Assembly: GCA_904501775.1 (NCBI GenBank)
Contig: CAJGCJ010000042.1
Coordinates: forward strand, 1 to 14,269
Direction: 5' to 3'
From: an uncultured Bacteroidaceae bacterium
GTDB taxonomy: Bacteria; Bacteroidota; Bacteroidia; Bacteroidales; Bacteroidaceae
Length of the DNA: 14,269 nucleotides
Part shown: positions 1 through 8,195 of the stretch, piece after piece
How positions within the stretch are numbered: position 1 is the first letter of the stretch
Layout of the letters: each line of letters starts with the position of its first letter
Notes under the pieces: generated by a model
The model's database searches: none
Told to the model about the DNA's origin: nothing
The model's input: only the letters and a program-made list of their open reading frames with translations
Program-made: the position numbers and the translations under genes

Positions 1-1
1 G

Positions 2-31
2 AATAAGTTCGACAATGTAGAAGAGATTTGA
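2..31 (+). CDS. Possible C-terminal tail of a plus-strand gene cut by the window edge
   Basis: The frame beginning at base 2 reads NKFDNVEEI and ends in TGA at 29-31; the other two plus frames stop within a few codons. Only nine residues are visible, so the product cannot be named. Context supports it: a perfect-palindrome terminator begins 26 bases after this stop, close to the 18-24 base spacing between stop codons and terminators elsewhere in the window. This would make the 58-87 hairpin a shared terminator for two converging genes. A chance open frame of this length is quite possible. Confidence 0.25.
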   Translation, partial: NKFDNVEEI

Positions 32-57
32 TATTTCCTCTTTCTTCTTGCACAAAA

Positions 58-87
58 CATAAGGGCTTGCAATTGCAAGCCCTTATG
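58..87. terminator. Perfect 30-base palindrome, likely intrinsic terminator
   Basis: Bases 58-72 are the exact reverse complement of 73-87 (arm CATAAGGGCTTGCAA). On the minus strand the hairpin lies 20 bases after the nucleotidyltransferase stop and is followed by TTTTG, a short U-tract as expected for a Rho-independent terminator. On the plus strand it is followed by GTTTATT, so it may work in both directions if a gene converges from the left. Confidence 0.8.
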
Positions 88-107
88 GTTTATTGTATTG
101 AATGTCC

Positions 108-1013
108 TTAGAACAATTTATTGGGATATTCACCTGCATCGACAAGTGATTGGATTTTCTCTACAGTAGCAGGACGGTCGGCTGCGTATGTTACACCAAA
201 CCATTTTGCTGTTGTATCGAGAACTTCGCATGTAGCCTTGTCTGTTGTTGTGAGGTTGTTTACTACCAAAGGTATGAAGTACTCGGCTTTGGGCTTGTTG
301 ATGTTCTCTTTCAAGAAGTCGACAAACTGCTCCTCTGAGTGCTTGAAATAGTCGGGTGTGAAACCCCAGAAGTTCATTGATACGGGAGTCTCCTCGGCAA
401 CAGGCTGCCATGCGCCCTCTTCGTCCTTGTAGCAGATGGGGCCGTCAACGCGCATGATTTCGGTGCGCTCAACGACACCTGTAAGCATGTTCTGCTCATT
501 GGTTTCGCAGATACCGCGTGCTACGCTACCGTTCTCGCTAAGAGTGTTGCATACACGGAAACCTACCATGCTGTACTTTCCTTCGCTGCCCTCGGGGAGT
601 TCGCTGAGCCATTTGCCCATTACAGCAAATGCGTCACGTCCGTAGAAGTCGTCGGCGTTGATAACTGCAAAAGGTTCTTTAATGACATCCTTACCCATAA
701 GAACTGCGTGGTTTGTTCCCCAAGGTTTGGTGCGCTCCTCGGGTACTGCAAAACCTTCGGGAAGGTTGTCTATTGCTTGGAATACCAATTCAGTAGGAAT
801 GTGACCCTCGTATTTGGTCAAAACCTTATCACGGAAATCCTGTTCGAAATCTTTACGGATAACAAATACCAATTTGCCGAAACCGCCACGAATGGCGTCG
901 AAGATTGAGTAATCCATAATTGTTTCACCATTGGGGCCAAGACCGTCCAACTGTTTCAAACCACCGTAGCGGCTACCCATTCCGGCAGCCAAGACAAAGA
1001 GTGTAGGTTTCAT
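108..1013 (-). CDS. Nucleotidyltransferase family protein (sugar-nucleotide pyrophosphorylase-like)
   Basis: This 301-residue protein has the GT-A Rossmann-type fold of NTP-transferases, which join a sugar-1-phosphate to an NTP to give an NDP-sugar and pyrophosphate. The N-terminus carries the nucleotide-binding signature LAAGMGSRYGGLKQ (residues 8-21), with the Gly-rich loop, Arg and Lys expected of these enzymes. KPWGTNHA (96-103) and the metal-binding acidic motif INADDFYG (118-125) follow. No signal peptide or membrane segment is visible, so it should be cytosolic. The ATG start at 1013 is directly followed by the conserved first strand, leaving no room for a different start. Upstream is a TATCTTTGC promoter element; downstream is the 58-87 terminator, so it can be transcribed alone. 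The sugar and nucleotide specificity cannot be read from the sequence. The closest relatives I recall are Bacteroides proteins annotated simply as nucleotidyltransferase or NDP-sugar pyrophosphorylase. Confidence 0.88.
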   Translation of the reverse strand: MKPTLFVLAAGMGSRYGGLKQLDGLGPNGETIMDYSIFDAIRGGFGKLVFVIRKDFEQDFRDKVLTKYEGHIPTELVFQAIDNLPEGFAVPEERTKPWGTNHAVLMGKDVIKEPFAVINADDFYGRDAFAVMGKWLSELPEGSEGKYSMVGFRVCNTLSENGSVARGICETNEQNMLTGVVERTEIMRVDGPICYKDEEGAWQPVAEETPVSMNFWGFTPDYFKHSEEQFVDFLKENINKPKAEYFIPLVVNNLTTTDKATCEVLDTTAKWFGVTYAADRPATVEKIQSLVDAGEYPNKLF

Positions 1014-1060
1014 AATCTTTATTTAAATAATTGTTAATGATAGTATTCTTTGTTTGTGTG

Positions 1061-1082
1061 TGCCAAACGTCACCTTTTGGCA
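1061..1082. repeat. 7-bp inverted repeat at the nucleotidyltransferase promoter
   Basis: TGCCAAA (1061-1067) and TTTGGCA (1076-1082) are perfect inverted arms separated by 8 bases. The right arm overlaps the -7 promoter element of the nucleotidyltransferase gene at its downstream edge. It could be an operator site or a hairpin at the start of the leader. It lacks a U-tract on the minus strand, so it is a poor candidate for a tamL terminator. Confidence 0.45.
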
Positions 1083-1088
1083 AAGATA
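1080..1088 (-). promoter_or_regulatory. Bacteroidota-type -7 promoter element for the nucleotidyltransferase gene
   Basis: Read on the minus strand this is TATCTTTGC, an exact match to the TAnnTTTG(C) element recognised by the primary sigma factor of Bacteroides. It lies 66 bases upstream of the ATG. No clear TTTG -33 element is seen at 19 bases. It sits between the tamL stop and the gene, implying separate transcription from tamB-tamL. Confidence 0.6.
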
Positions 1089-1129
1089 AAAATTTTGTTT
1101 CTAAATAGATAATAATTTTTTGACTTTTT

Positions 1130-3436
1130 TTAGAAAGGATAACCGATGGCCAAATGCCATGCAAATCCATCCCAGAAATCGGGTATGTTGTAGTAGCCGC
1201 TCTTGCCTGTGTCGTAAGGCGCGTGCAGGGCAATTCCGAAGTCGACACGCAAGACAAGGGAATCAAGGTCGTAGCGGAATCCGAATCCGGTGTTAAGGGC
1301 TATCTGCTCGGCAAATTTGCTCAGCTTGAACTCTCCTCCGGGGCGGCTCTCCTCTTCCTGCAGCAGCCACACATTGCCGGCATCTACAAACAGTGCGCCG
1401 TTCAGGTCGCCGAACATGTTGAAACGGTATTCGGCGTTTGCTTCAAATTTCAGGGTACCGGTCTCGTCAAGGTACGAGTAGCGTGTCTCTTTTTCGGGAT
1501 GATAGCTACCCGGGCCTATTGTACGCACAGTAAATGCTCTCAGACTGTTGGCTCCACCAATGTAGAACTGCTCGCTGTAGGGTGCGTAGCTCGAGTTTCC
1601 GTAGCTCTTTATTATGCCGGCCATGAAACGTGTCGCTATGTGGTTCTTTGAGTTTATCCGATAGAGTTGACGAATCTCTGTAGTCAGCTTAAGGAATTGT
1701 GCGTAGGGGTTGTTGAAAAGGTTCTTGTCTTTCTTGTTCCATTTCTCTCCGAATGCAGCAAAAGCAAGTGATGTGATATTTCCCGATGAGGTGGCTGAAA
1801 CCTCTAACCATGTCTTGTTGCGGTGATGGGTCTTACCATTGTCATAGGTGAATTTATATTGCATTGCAGGTATGAACTGATTGCGGAAACTGTTGGCTAT
1901 GGAACGATTGCCGGCCGCTATGCTGTCGAAACGTGCCGTTGTCCTCTGCAGCATGTCATAGGTGAGGCGGAAGGGGGTTATTGTGTGTGTGGTAGTGTGT
2001 TTTGAGAAGATGTTGTATGTAACCTCGCCTCCGACATGTACCATCTTGAAGAATCCCGAACGGTTCATCTGGTCGGCATAAATATGCAGCATGGTGTTGG
2101 CCGGCACGCGCAGGTGACGTCTATGTATTATGGGGAAAAAGAGACGTGGGAATGTCAAGGATACATCGGCTCCAATCTCCCACGAGTTGATAACAGCCTG
2201 CCGTCCTTTGAGGCTTCCGTCTGTTTGCCATTCGTATGAGCCCTGCAACGACAGCTTCAGCTCTTCACCGCCACGGAATATGTTGTTACGTGAGAGTGAT
2301 ATCTTGCTGCCGGGGCCTATCTGGCTGTTGCTCTTTGATGTGGCATTCAGTTCGAAAGTGAAATTGTAGGGCTTGTCGAGCTGTGTGCTTATTCTCGTAT
2401 CAAGAATATTGCTGTTTTCGCGTGGAATGAATGCAAAATTTATGCTGCTGAATATGTTCATTTGGCTCAACTGCTGCAATGATAGCTGCTGCAGTTCCTG
2501 TGAATAGGTCTTGCCGCTACGCAGGAATATATTGCGCATCATGGTTCCGGGGCGCACCGGGGGCTTCTCGCCTGTGTATGTGATGCTGAAATTGCGCAGC
2601 TTCAGGGTTTTTACAGAGTCCTTGGGCAGGCCGTTACTGTTGTTTAATATCTGAAACTCAATGTTTCCAATCTTGTATGGCTGTTTCACTTGTTGTGAGA
2701 GTCCTTTAGGTTTTATGCGCAGTTCGATGTGACCGGGGGTGTTGATGCTGTCGGCTAAAAAATTAATATATCCGGTCTGGCTGTAATAGAATCCGTTGTC
2801 GCGTAGCAGGGAGTTGATGCGTTCACGCTCTCCTGTAAGGTTGTTTACGTTGAATTGTTCGCCATCCTTTAGCAGGCTTTTGTCCATGCTCGCCTGTATC
2901 AGGGAGTCGGCTGTTGTGCTGAATCCTGTATATGTTATGTTGGCTAATTTATAAGGCTCGTGCAGTGTTACCCTATATCTTATCTTTGCCTTCTTGGGGT
3001 TTTTCTTGTTGGTTATTATTTCAGATGTTACATCGCCATTGAAGTAACCATAGTATGTGAGTGCGTTTTTTGCTACAAGAGCACGCAGTTTGGGGTTGAC
3101 GTCGGATATGAGTATGGGGTTGCTCGCGAAATGTTTGAAGAACCATTTGCCTATTCTGCTTTTGCTGTCGGCGAATGCATTGTACCACCATAGGCCTATG
3201 GGAGCACCCTTTATGGTGGAACTGCCTGCTATTGAACCATTGGGCGCTGCTGCCAATGCTGCTTCAACCTCGGTAATGGCAAGCTCGCCTATAGGTGATG
3301 ATGCATACTCTTTCTTGCCTATAAATTCAATTTCTTCTATGCCTGTGTACAATTGTTCGCCCTCTTTGATGAGTTTGGTTGTTGAACACGAGCATAGAAT
3401 AAGTATGGAAAGTATGTATGATATGTTAATTCTCAT
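1130..3436 (-). CDS. tamL: TamA-like outer-membrane lipoprotein of the Omp85/BamA superfamily (TamL)
   Basis: This 768-residue protein is the outer-membrane barrel partner of TamB in the translocation and assembly module, which helps place proteins (and, by recent views of TamB, possibly lipids) in the outer membrane. The N-terminus is a short lipoprotein signal: MRINISYILSILILCSC, with a lipobox LCS|C at Cys17 (Cys15 is an alternative). Lipidation is the trait that distinguishes the Bacteroidetes form, TamL, from proteobacterial TamA. POTRA-like segments follow at about 30-110, 110-250 and 250-355, with strands such as IEEIEFIG and KLANITYTGF. The beta-barrel covers about 357-768. It contains IGGANSLRAF (626-635), matching the conserved loop-6 (V/I)RG(F/Y) motif with Arg633, and it ends in an aromatic residue (AIGYPF), as expected for an outer-membrane barrel. 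The start overlaps the tamB stop by 4 bases (ATGA type), so translation is probably coupled. Confidence 0.9.
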   Translation of the reverse strand: MRINISYILSILILCSCSTTKLIKEGEQLYTGIEEIEFIGKKEYASSPIGELAITEVEAALAAAPNGSIAGSSTIKGAPIGLWWYNAFADSKSRIGKWFFKHFASNPILISDVNPKLRALVAKNALTYYGYFNGDVTSEIITNKKNPKKAKIRYRVTLHEPYKLANITYTGFSTTADSLIQASMDKSLLKDGEQFNVNNLTGERERINSLLRDNGFYYSQTGYINFLADSINTPGHIELRIKPKGLSQQVKQPYKIGNIEFQILNNSNGLPKDSVKTLKLRNFSITYTGEKPPVRPGTMMRNIFLRSGKTYSQELQQLSLQQLSQMNIFSSINFAFIPRENSNILDTRISTQLDKPYNFTFELNATSKSNSQIGPGSKISLSRNNIFRGGEELKLSLQGSYEWQTDGSLKGRQAVINSWEIGADVSLTFPRLFFPIIHRRHLRVPANTMLHIYADQMNRSGFFKMVHVGGEVTYNIFSKHTTTHTITPFRLTYDMLQRTTARFDSIAAGNRSIANSFRNQFIPAMQYKFTYDNGKTHHRNKTWLEVSATSSGNITSLAFAAFGEKWNKKDKNLFNNPYAQFLKLTTEIRQLYRINSKNHIATRFMAGIIKSYGNSSYAPYSEQFYIGGANSLRAFTVRTIGPGSYHPEKETRYSYLDETGTLKFEANAEYRFNMFGDLNGALFVDAGNVWLLQEEESRPGGEFKLSKFAEQIALNTGFGFRYDLDSLVLRVDFGIALHAPYDTGKSGYYNIPDFWDGFAWHLAIGYPF

Positions 3437-6400
3437 TCTTCTCGGGGTTTGTTCTCTTTCTTATCGATGACAATATCTTTTTCGTCCTTTTTGCTTCGGA
3501 ATATGAATAGTTCCTTGAGTGAGTTAAGTCTTCGCTTGTAGATGTAACCCAGTCCGGTTTCTATAATTTCGCCTTCGAGTATCGATTCATAGTTCTTGTC
3601 GTAGAATATTCGTATAAATCGGTTGCCTTCTTTGTTTATCTTACATTCAAGCGAAGCGTTGTTAATGAAACTCTCGTTCTTTGTGTTTTGTTCTCCGCTG
3701 TTAACTTCGCCACCAATGATTACAGTAAACCGGTCGTTCCAGAATCGCTTTGCGAGGCTGAAAGAGTAGTTCTTGTATGAACTGCCTGTTTCGCTGTCTT
3801 CTACATCGGCTATTCCTACGTTTATGTCGACGGTCTTCATTGCATCGCCGGCAATTTCGTTGATTTGTGCGTCAAGGAACGAACTCAGTGCATTTGAAAC
3901 GGTTATTCCACCCTTGCCGCCCAAGTATGCTCCTGTTATAAGCATAGTGACTGCGTATTTGTTGAGTGTCTCTTTGTCGAGCTGATCCAGTTCATTCTGT
4001 ACCGCTGCATTTTCGGGTGCCGATAATGTAAAGCTCAGTCCCATATCTTCGAGTGTGTTGCTAAGCTCTACTCCTACATTGAACATGACAGCCTGCGTGC
4101 TGCCATCATCCATCGTGACGGATGATGTCATGCGCTCAAGGGCTGTGATATTAAGTGCGGGGTTGGCAACATCACCTGTCCAATAGACGTAGCTTCCTTC
4201 GCTGATGCTGAATGTCTTTAGCGGAATGATAGGTAGAGTGTATTTTAACTCTCCATCGCTCAGGGTGTATCGTCCGGTGAGACTCAGGCTCTCTTCGCTG
4301 CTGTATGTGAGGTTGAGGTTACCGCCGCCTTGCAGCTCAATGTAGTTGTTGCGGTTGGCATCCAGCTCGGTGTTGATGCGTGCACCCTCTTCAATAGTGA
4401 GTCGCATACCTAATGTGATGTTACCCAAGTTCAGTTCTTGCTCTTCTTTGTTGATTCGTGTGGTATCGGTGAAATTTACAAATTCGACAAGTCCATCGAG
4501 CTGACTCTCGGTTGCCAAGGGTGTCTCGTGCATGACGTACGTTATGTTACTGCTTCCGAGCATGGTTGCCGAACCCGATATGTTGAGCGAGTTTAGTCTT
4601 CCTGTTATGTCCGAGTCGGTATCAAGCAGCAGTCGGCCGTAGAGCATTGAGTTCTTCTGCTTTGGCGTGTTTATCAGTTCGTAATTGTCGGCCGTCATGC
4701 GCAGTCTGAAATCGGGATTCAATAGATTTTCAATATCTATAGTACCGTTTATCTTGAACGGGGTATCTCCTTGGGCATAGATGTCAAGGTCTTTGAACTG
4801 TAGCTTGTTGCTCTTTATCTCGGCTCTGTTCTTGTTTATGCGTATTCCTGTGCCGAATATGGGCGCATCGGCATGGATGGAGTCGAAACGTATGTATCCG
4901 TTGCTATTGGCTTTCTCCAGCGTTCCCTTTAGGGAGATGTCACCATGAAGACGTCCGGTGAGACGTATGCCGGTATCTTTGATGAATGGGCGTGACAACT
5001 CCAACGGGAATCTGATGATTCTTATCTTACCGTTGATTTGTGAGTCGTTGTAATAGTCGCCTGCTATATCTACTATTTTTCTTTTGTTGTGTCTGAGTAT
5101 TACCTGTGTATAGTGTACATTGTCGCCTTTGGGTAGGTAGGAGAGGGTAAGTGCCTCGTTTCCAATGGGGATGCTGTCGTAGGCAAGTCCTGTTCCACGC
5201 ACACTTCCTGTGAGCAATACACCGTTGTTGTTATCTCTGTACTGCAACTCCATGTCCAACAGTCCCGAGATGTTGGGTGAGTAGGGGATGAAACCGGTTA
5301 CGCTTTTCAGGTCGATGTTGATGAGCTGCGCGCTTATGTCACGCAGCATCGTTGTGTCCATGCTCATTAGTCGCAGCCCGGCACCTGTGGAGTCGGTAAG
5401 TTCTATGTTGGTGCGGATTGAGAGGTCGCTTCCTATTCTTACAAAGTTGTCATTGTTGAAATTGAAGCGTTTGTTGAATATGGTTGCCTTGGGGGTGAAG
5501 TTGATATGCAGATTTTTGGGACTGAATATGGTATTCATCTGAATGTCGGCACCGACATTGTCGTTGTTGTCGCGGAACAGGAACTTTGTGGTGAGGCTGT
5601 CGTTGACAAGTGTTCCATAAAGGGCCGAGTAGAATTTTAGCTTAGGGTTCTCGGGGTCGAGCGAACGTGTGCGCACGCCGGCGAAATATCTTATGAACTC
5701 GTCTCTCTGGTGAACCACGAAACGTATTGTGTCTATAAGTATCTCGTCTTTGTTCAGTTGATATATGCCTCCCTGTCCATTGATGCCGTTTACGCTGTCG
5801 ACAGATAAACTGAAACTGATGTTCTTGTAATCCAGATTATTGAACCTGAGCAGATTTGACAATATGTTGTCTTGGCCGCAGCTGGCATCTATTGTGACTG
5901 CAGGTATCTCCTTCTGGTAGTCGTGCAGGTAGTAGAGTGTTCTCTCGTTCTTGCTTGCACTCTTGTACATCTCTTTAAGTTGTGCTATGTAGCTCTCTAC
6001 TCTTTTATATCCCGACGGCATGTTTCCTTTTATGTGAAGGTCGCCTGTCTCAAGGTTTACGAATGATGTGTCGGGCGATGTGAATCCGTTGAATACAAGC
6101 GGAGCAGGTGTGTATGTCCTCTTCGGAGTGACGAGCTTGAACTCCTTACCGGCAATCTTAAGGGCATGTTTCTGTTGCATGTCGCTGTATCCCTCAATGT
6201 CTATGTGCATCTTGACATCGAGTGGCGAGGATACTATTTTCAGCGCCTCGAGATTTATGCTTTCTATATCTATCTCCGAATGGTTGATTATTTCGGAACT
6301 GCTTATGCTGCTGTTTGATACAATCTTCATCAACAGGGTCGAATCGGCCGATTCTATATTTATCTTTGACTCTCCTCTGTTCTGTGTCGCCTCTAATGCT

Positions 6401-8055
6401 ATGTTCCTCAGCATTATGCTGTCGTAGCATAATGTATCTATCTGCAAGTCGAATTTATATCTTGTAGTGTCTGATAACAGGTCGTAGCCCCTTCCTCTAC
6501 CGTTGACTGTAAAGTCTACCGAGTGTAGCGGTGTTTGCGGTAAGATGTTCTCAGTACTTATATTCCTTGCTCTTATTCTTGTGCTGTAGCTGTTGTTGCT
6601 TATATTGTATTGTGCTGAAATTGAACTGCGTCCCTTGCTGCTTGTTGCTATGTGTGTTCTTGCTTTAAGCAGCTGGTTGGCAAGTGATATGCTACCCCTG
6701 ATTCTTGTTGCCTCCTTCTTTATGCTGTCTGGGGTGCTCTGCATGTGTATTATGCGGTAGAGGTCGGTGGTTGCTGCCGAGATTGTTATTTCGCCATTGC
6801 TCTTTTCGATATTGTCGATGTTGCCGATGTTTCCGCGCATACCGACTCTTGTGAAACGGGGTATCTCGGCATAAAGGGTGTCAATATCCATGTGTTTCAT
6901 GTTGCCGCTTGCCGATATTCCGCAATATATAAGAGTGTCGGTGAGTGCGTCCAGTCGGGCATATTGTTGCGGCGTCAGAAACTGTGACAGGTCGCTCTTG
7001 TTTATCTGCATCTGTATGTCAGCGCTCATTCTTCCGCTGATGTCGCCATTCAAAGCCTCTTTGGGCAGTGTGATGTTACCCTTTAGGCGGCTTTCCGATG
7101 TGCTGTTTATGTGCAAATTGTTGATGTTTATGTTCTTTGCCGAGCTTTTTATGTTTACACCGGCATCGGATATGGTTATACCGTTCTGTTGTTTCAGCTT
7201 GAGCGTACCTATTGTCGCTGCTATCTTAGAATTTGAATATAGTATGTCTGTGCTCTCAATGCAGATGTTATTGATTCCTATATGGTTGTAGGGGGCAATG
7301 GAGTCGTGCTCTTCTCCTTTGTTGTATGTCGCCTGTCCGTTGTTGAGCGATACTTTCTTTACGCTGTATATGCTGTCCCTGAGATTGATTTCGGTGCTAT
7401 ACAGGGCAAGGCGCTCTATGCTGGTGCTGATGTCAATGGAGTCGCTTGGAATAGAGATTCTTACTCCGCTGTTCTGTATGTTGCCTTTGTAAAGGCTGAT
7501 AATCCAATTGACGGGCGATGATGTGCTGTCCTTTTTGCTCTCCCCGTCGTATAGTGTTATATCGGCTTCAGTGTCTGCGATATGTACCCAACGGATGTTG
7601 GCACGCTCCTCTTCGGGCACGATGCTGCGTGCCGTGGTTCTTGCGTGTCCTATGTGGCCTTTTATGTGAACATCATCGATGAGGCTGTGTGTGTCTACAT
7701 CGGTGTTGTCAATAGATATGTAGTTGACCTCGACTTCTCCTTTGAACAGTGATGCAGCGCGTAAGTCAATCCCTATCTGTCTGCCATTGAGCAGTGTGTC
7801 GCAGCTGTGTACAACTTTGAAATCGTTGATTGTGACCTTGAGAGGAAATGATAGCCGGAAGTTCCTTATCTCTATATCGTAACCGAGTTCATCTTTTGCG
7901 ATTTCACATGCACGGCTAATGGCGTAGTTCTGAACAGCCGGAAGGTGTAATACAACCATCAATGCCGCTATCAGAATAACAGGGCATAGAATGAGACTTA
8001 GAAGTATTCTGGCAATGATGCCTCCTCTGCTTTTTTTATTGGCTGTATTTATCAT
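3433..8055 (-). CDS. tamB: Translocation and assembly module protein TamB (DUF490 family)
   Basis: TamB is an inner-membrane-anchored protein whose long beta-helical groove spans the periplasm to the outer-membrane partner TamA/TamL. Starting at ATG 8055 it has 1540 residues. A basic N-terminus (NKKSRGG) precedes one membrane helix at about 13-36 (IIARILLSLILCPVILIAAL). The motif LPAVQNYAISRA, typical of TamB and AsmA-like proteins, comes next. The middle 1000-plus residues are repetitive amphipathic beta-strands. The C-terminal TamB domain includes LDKETLNKYAVTMLITGAYL at about 1359-1378. The frame stays open upstream to a TTG at 8118, with another ATG at 8103. I prefer 8055 because it places the membrane helix near the N-terminus as usual, and because a promoter-like TTACTTTGC (8061-8069) sits just upstream. 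The TTG start would add 21 residues. tamB precedes tamL, the reverse of the E. coli tamA-tamB order. Confidence 0.9.
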   Translation of the reverse strand: MINTANKKSRGGIIARILLSLILCPVILIAALMVVLHLPAVQNYAISRACEIAKDELGYDIEIRNFRLSFPLKVTINDFKVVHSCDTLLNGRQIGIDLRAASLFKGEVEVNYISIDNTDVDTHSLIDDVHIKGHIGHARTTARSIVPEEERANIRWVHIADTEADITLYDGESKKDSTSSPVNWIISLYKGNIQNSGVRISIPSDSIDISTSIERLALYSTEINLRDSIYSVKKVSLNNGQATYNKGEEHDSIAPYNHIGINNICIESTDILYSNSKIAATIGTLKLKQQNGITISDAGVNIKSSAKNININNLHINSTSESRLKGNITLPKEALNGDISGRMSADIQMQINKSDLSQFLTPQQYARLDALTDTLIYCGISASGNMKHMDIDTLYAEIPRFTRVGMRGNIGNIDNIEKSNGEITISAATTDLYRIIHMQSTPDSIKKEATRIRGSISLANQLLKARTHIATSSKGRSSISAQYNISNNSYSTRIRARNISTENILPQTPLHSVDFTVNGRGRGYDLLSDTTRYKFDLQIDTLCYDSIMLRNIALEATQNRGESKINIESADSTLLMKIVSNSSISSSEIINHSEIDIESINLEALKIVSSPLDVKMHIDIEGYSDMQQKHALKIAGKEFKLVTPKRTYTPAPLVFNGFTSPDTSFVNLETGDLHIKGNMPSGYKRVESYIAQLKEMYKSASKNERTLYYLHDYQKEIPAVTIDASCGQDNILSNLLRFNNLDYKNISFSLSVDSVNGINGQGGIYQLNKDEILIDTIRFVVHQRDEFIRYFAGVRTRSLDPENPKLKFYSALYGTLVNDSLTTKFLFRDNNDNVGADIQMNTIFSPKNLHINFTPKATIFNKRFNFNNDNFVRIGSDLSIRTNIELTDSTGAGLRLMSMDTTMLRDISAQLINIDLKSVTGFIPYSPNISGLLDMELQYRDNNNGVLLTGSVRGTGLAYDSIPIGNEALTLSYLPKGDNVHYTQVILRHNKRKIVDIAGDYYNDSQINGKIRIIRFPLELSRPFIKDTGIRLTGRLHGDISLKGTLEKANSNGYIRFDSIHADAPIFGTGIRINKNRAEIKSNKLQFKDLDIYAQGDTPFKINGTIDIENLLNPDFRLRMTADNYELINTPKQKNSMLYGRLLLDTDSDITGRLNSLNISGSATMLGSSNITYVMHETPLATESQLDGLVEFVNFTDTTRINKEEQELNLGNITLGMRLTIEEGARINTELDANRNNYIELQGGGNLNLTYSSEESLSLTGRYTLSDGELKYTLPIIPLKTFSISEGSYVYWTGDVANPALNITALERMTSSVTMDDGSTQAVMFNVGVELSNTLEDMGLSFTLSAPENAAVQNELDQLDKETLNKYAVTMLITGAYLGGKGGITVSNALSSFLDAQINEIAGDAMKTVDINVGIADVEDSETGSSYKNYSFSLAKRFWNDRFTVIIGGEVNSGEQNTKNESFINNASLECKINKEGNRFIRIFYDKNYESILEGEIIETGLGYIYKRRLNSLKELFIFRSKKDEKDIVIDKKENKPREE

Positions 8056-8060
8056 AAACT

Positions 8061-8069
8061 GCAAAGTAA
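8061..8069 (-). promoter_or_regulatory. Candidate -7 promoter element for tamB-tamL
   Basis: On the minus strand this reads TTACTTTGC, one mismatch from TAnnTTTGC. It lies only 5 bases upstream of the ATG at 8055, so the transcript would be leaderless or nearly so if the element is used. No TTTG -33 box is found at the expected distance, which lowers confidence. Confidence 0.35.
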
Positions 8070-8075
8070 CCAAAA

Positions 8076-8093
8076 AACTGCGATAAAGCAGTT
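8076..8093. repeat. 6-bp inverted repeat upstream of tamB
   Basis: AACTGC (8076-8081) and GCAGTT (8088-8093) are perfect inverted arms around a 6-base spacer. The repeat lies just upstream of the candidate tamB -7 element, within the extra codons that a TTG or ATG start further upstream would include. It could be an operator or chance. Confidence 0.3.
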
Positions 8094-8166
8094 CCTTTTG
8101 CATATCTTTTATTTGCAATAAACAATTTTTTTATCAAAAAGGGAGCTTTGTTATTCTATTTTGTGC

Positions 8167-8175
8167 TAATTTCGC
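8167..8175 (+). promoter_or_regulatory. -7 promoter element for prmA
   Basis: TAATTTCGC matches the Bacteroidota TAnnTTTGC element with one change (T to C), the same variant seen upstream of the cyclophilin gene. A TTTG at 8147-8150 could act as the -33 box, but the 16-base spacing is shorter than the usual 19 or so. The element lies 20 bases upstream of the ATG at 8196 and inside the region a TTG start at 8148 would translate. Confidence 0.55.
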
Positions 8176-8195
8176 AAAAAGATAATCAAAATTAT

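Noticed and set aside
1154..1651. A 165-codon plus-strand open frame opposite the end of tamL
   Set aside because: It is a shadow of the tamL reading frame, has no family signature and a Cys/Val-rich composition, and lies opposite well-conserved Omp85 barrel sequence.
3057..3470. A 137-codon plus-strand open frame across the tamB-tamL junction
   Set aside because: It is antisense to the TamL N-terminus and the TamB C-terminus; its translation resembles no protein and no promoter or leader precedes it.
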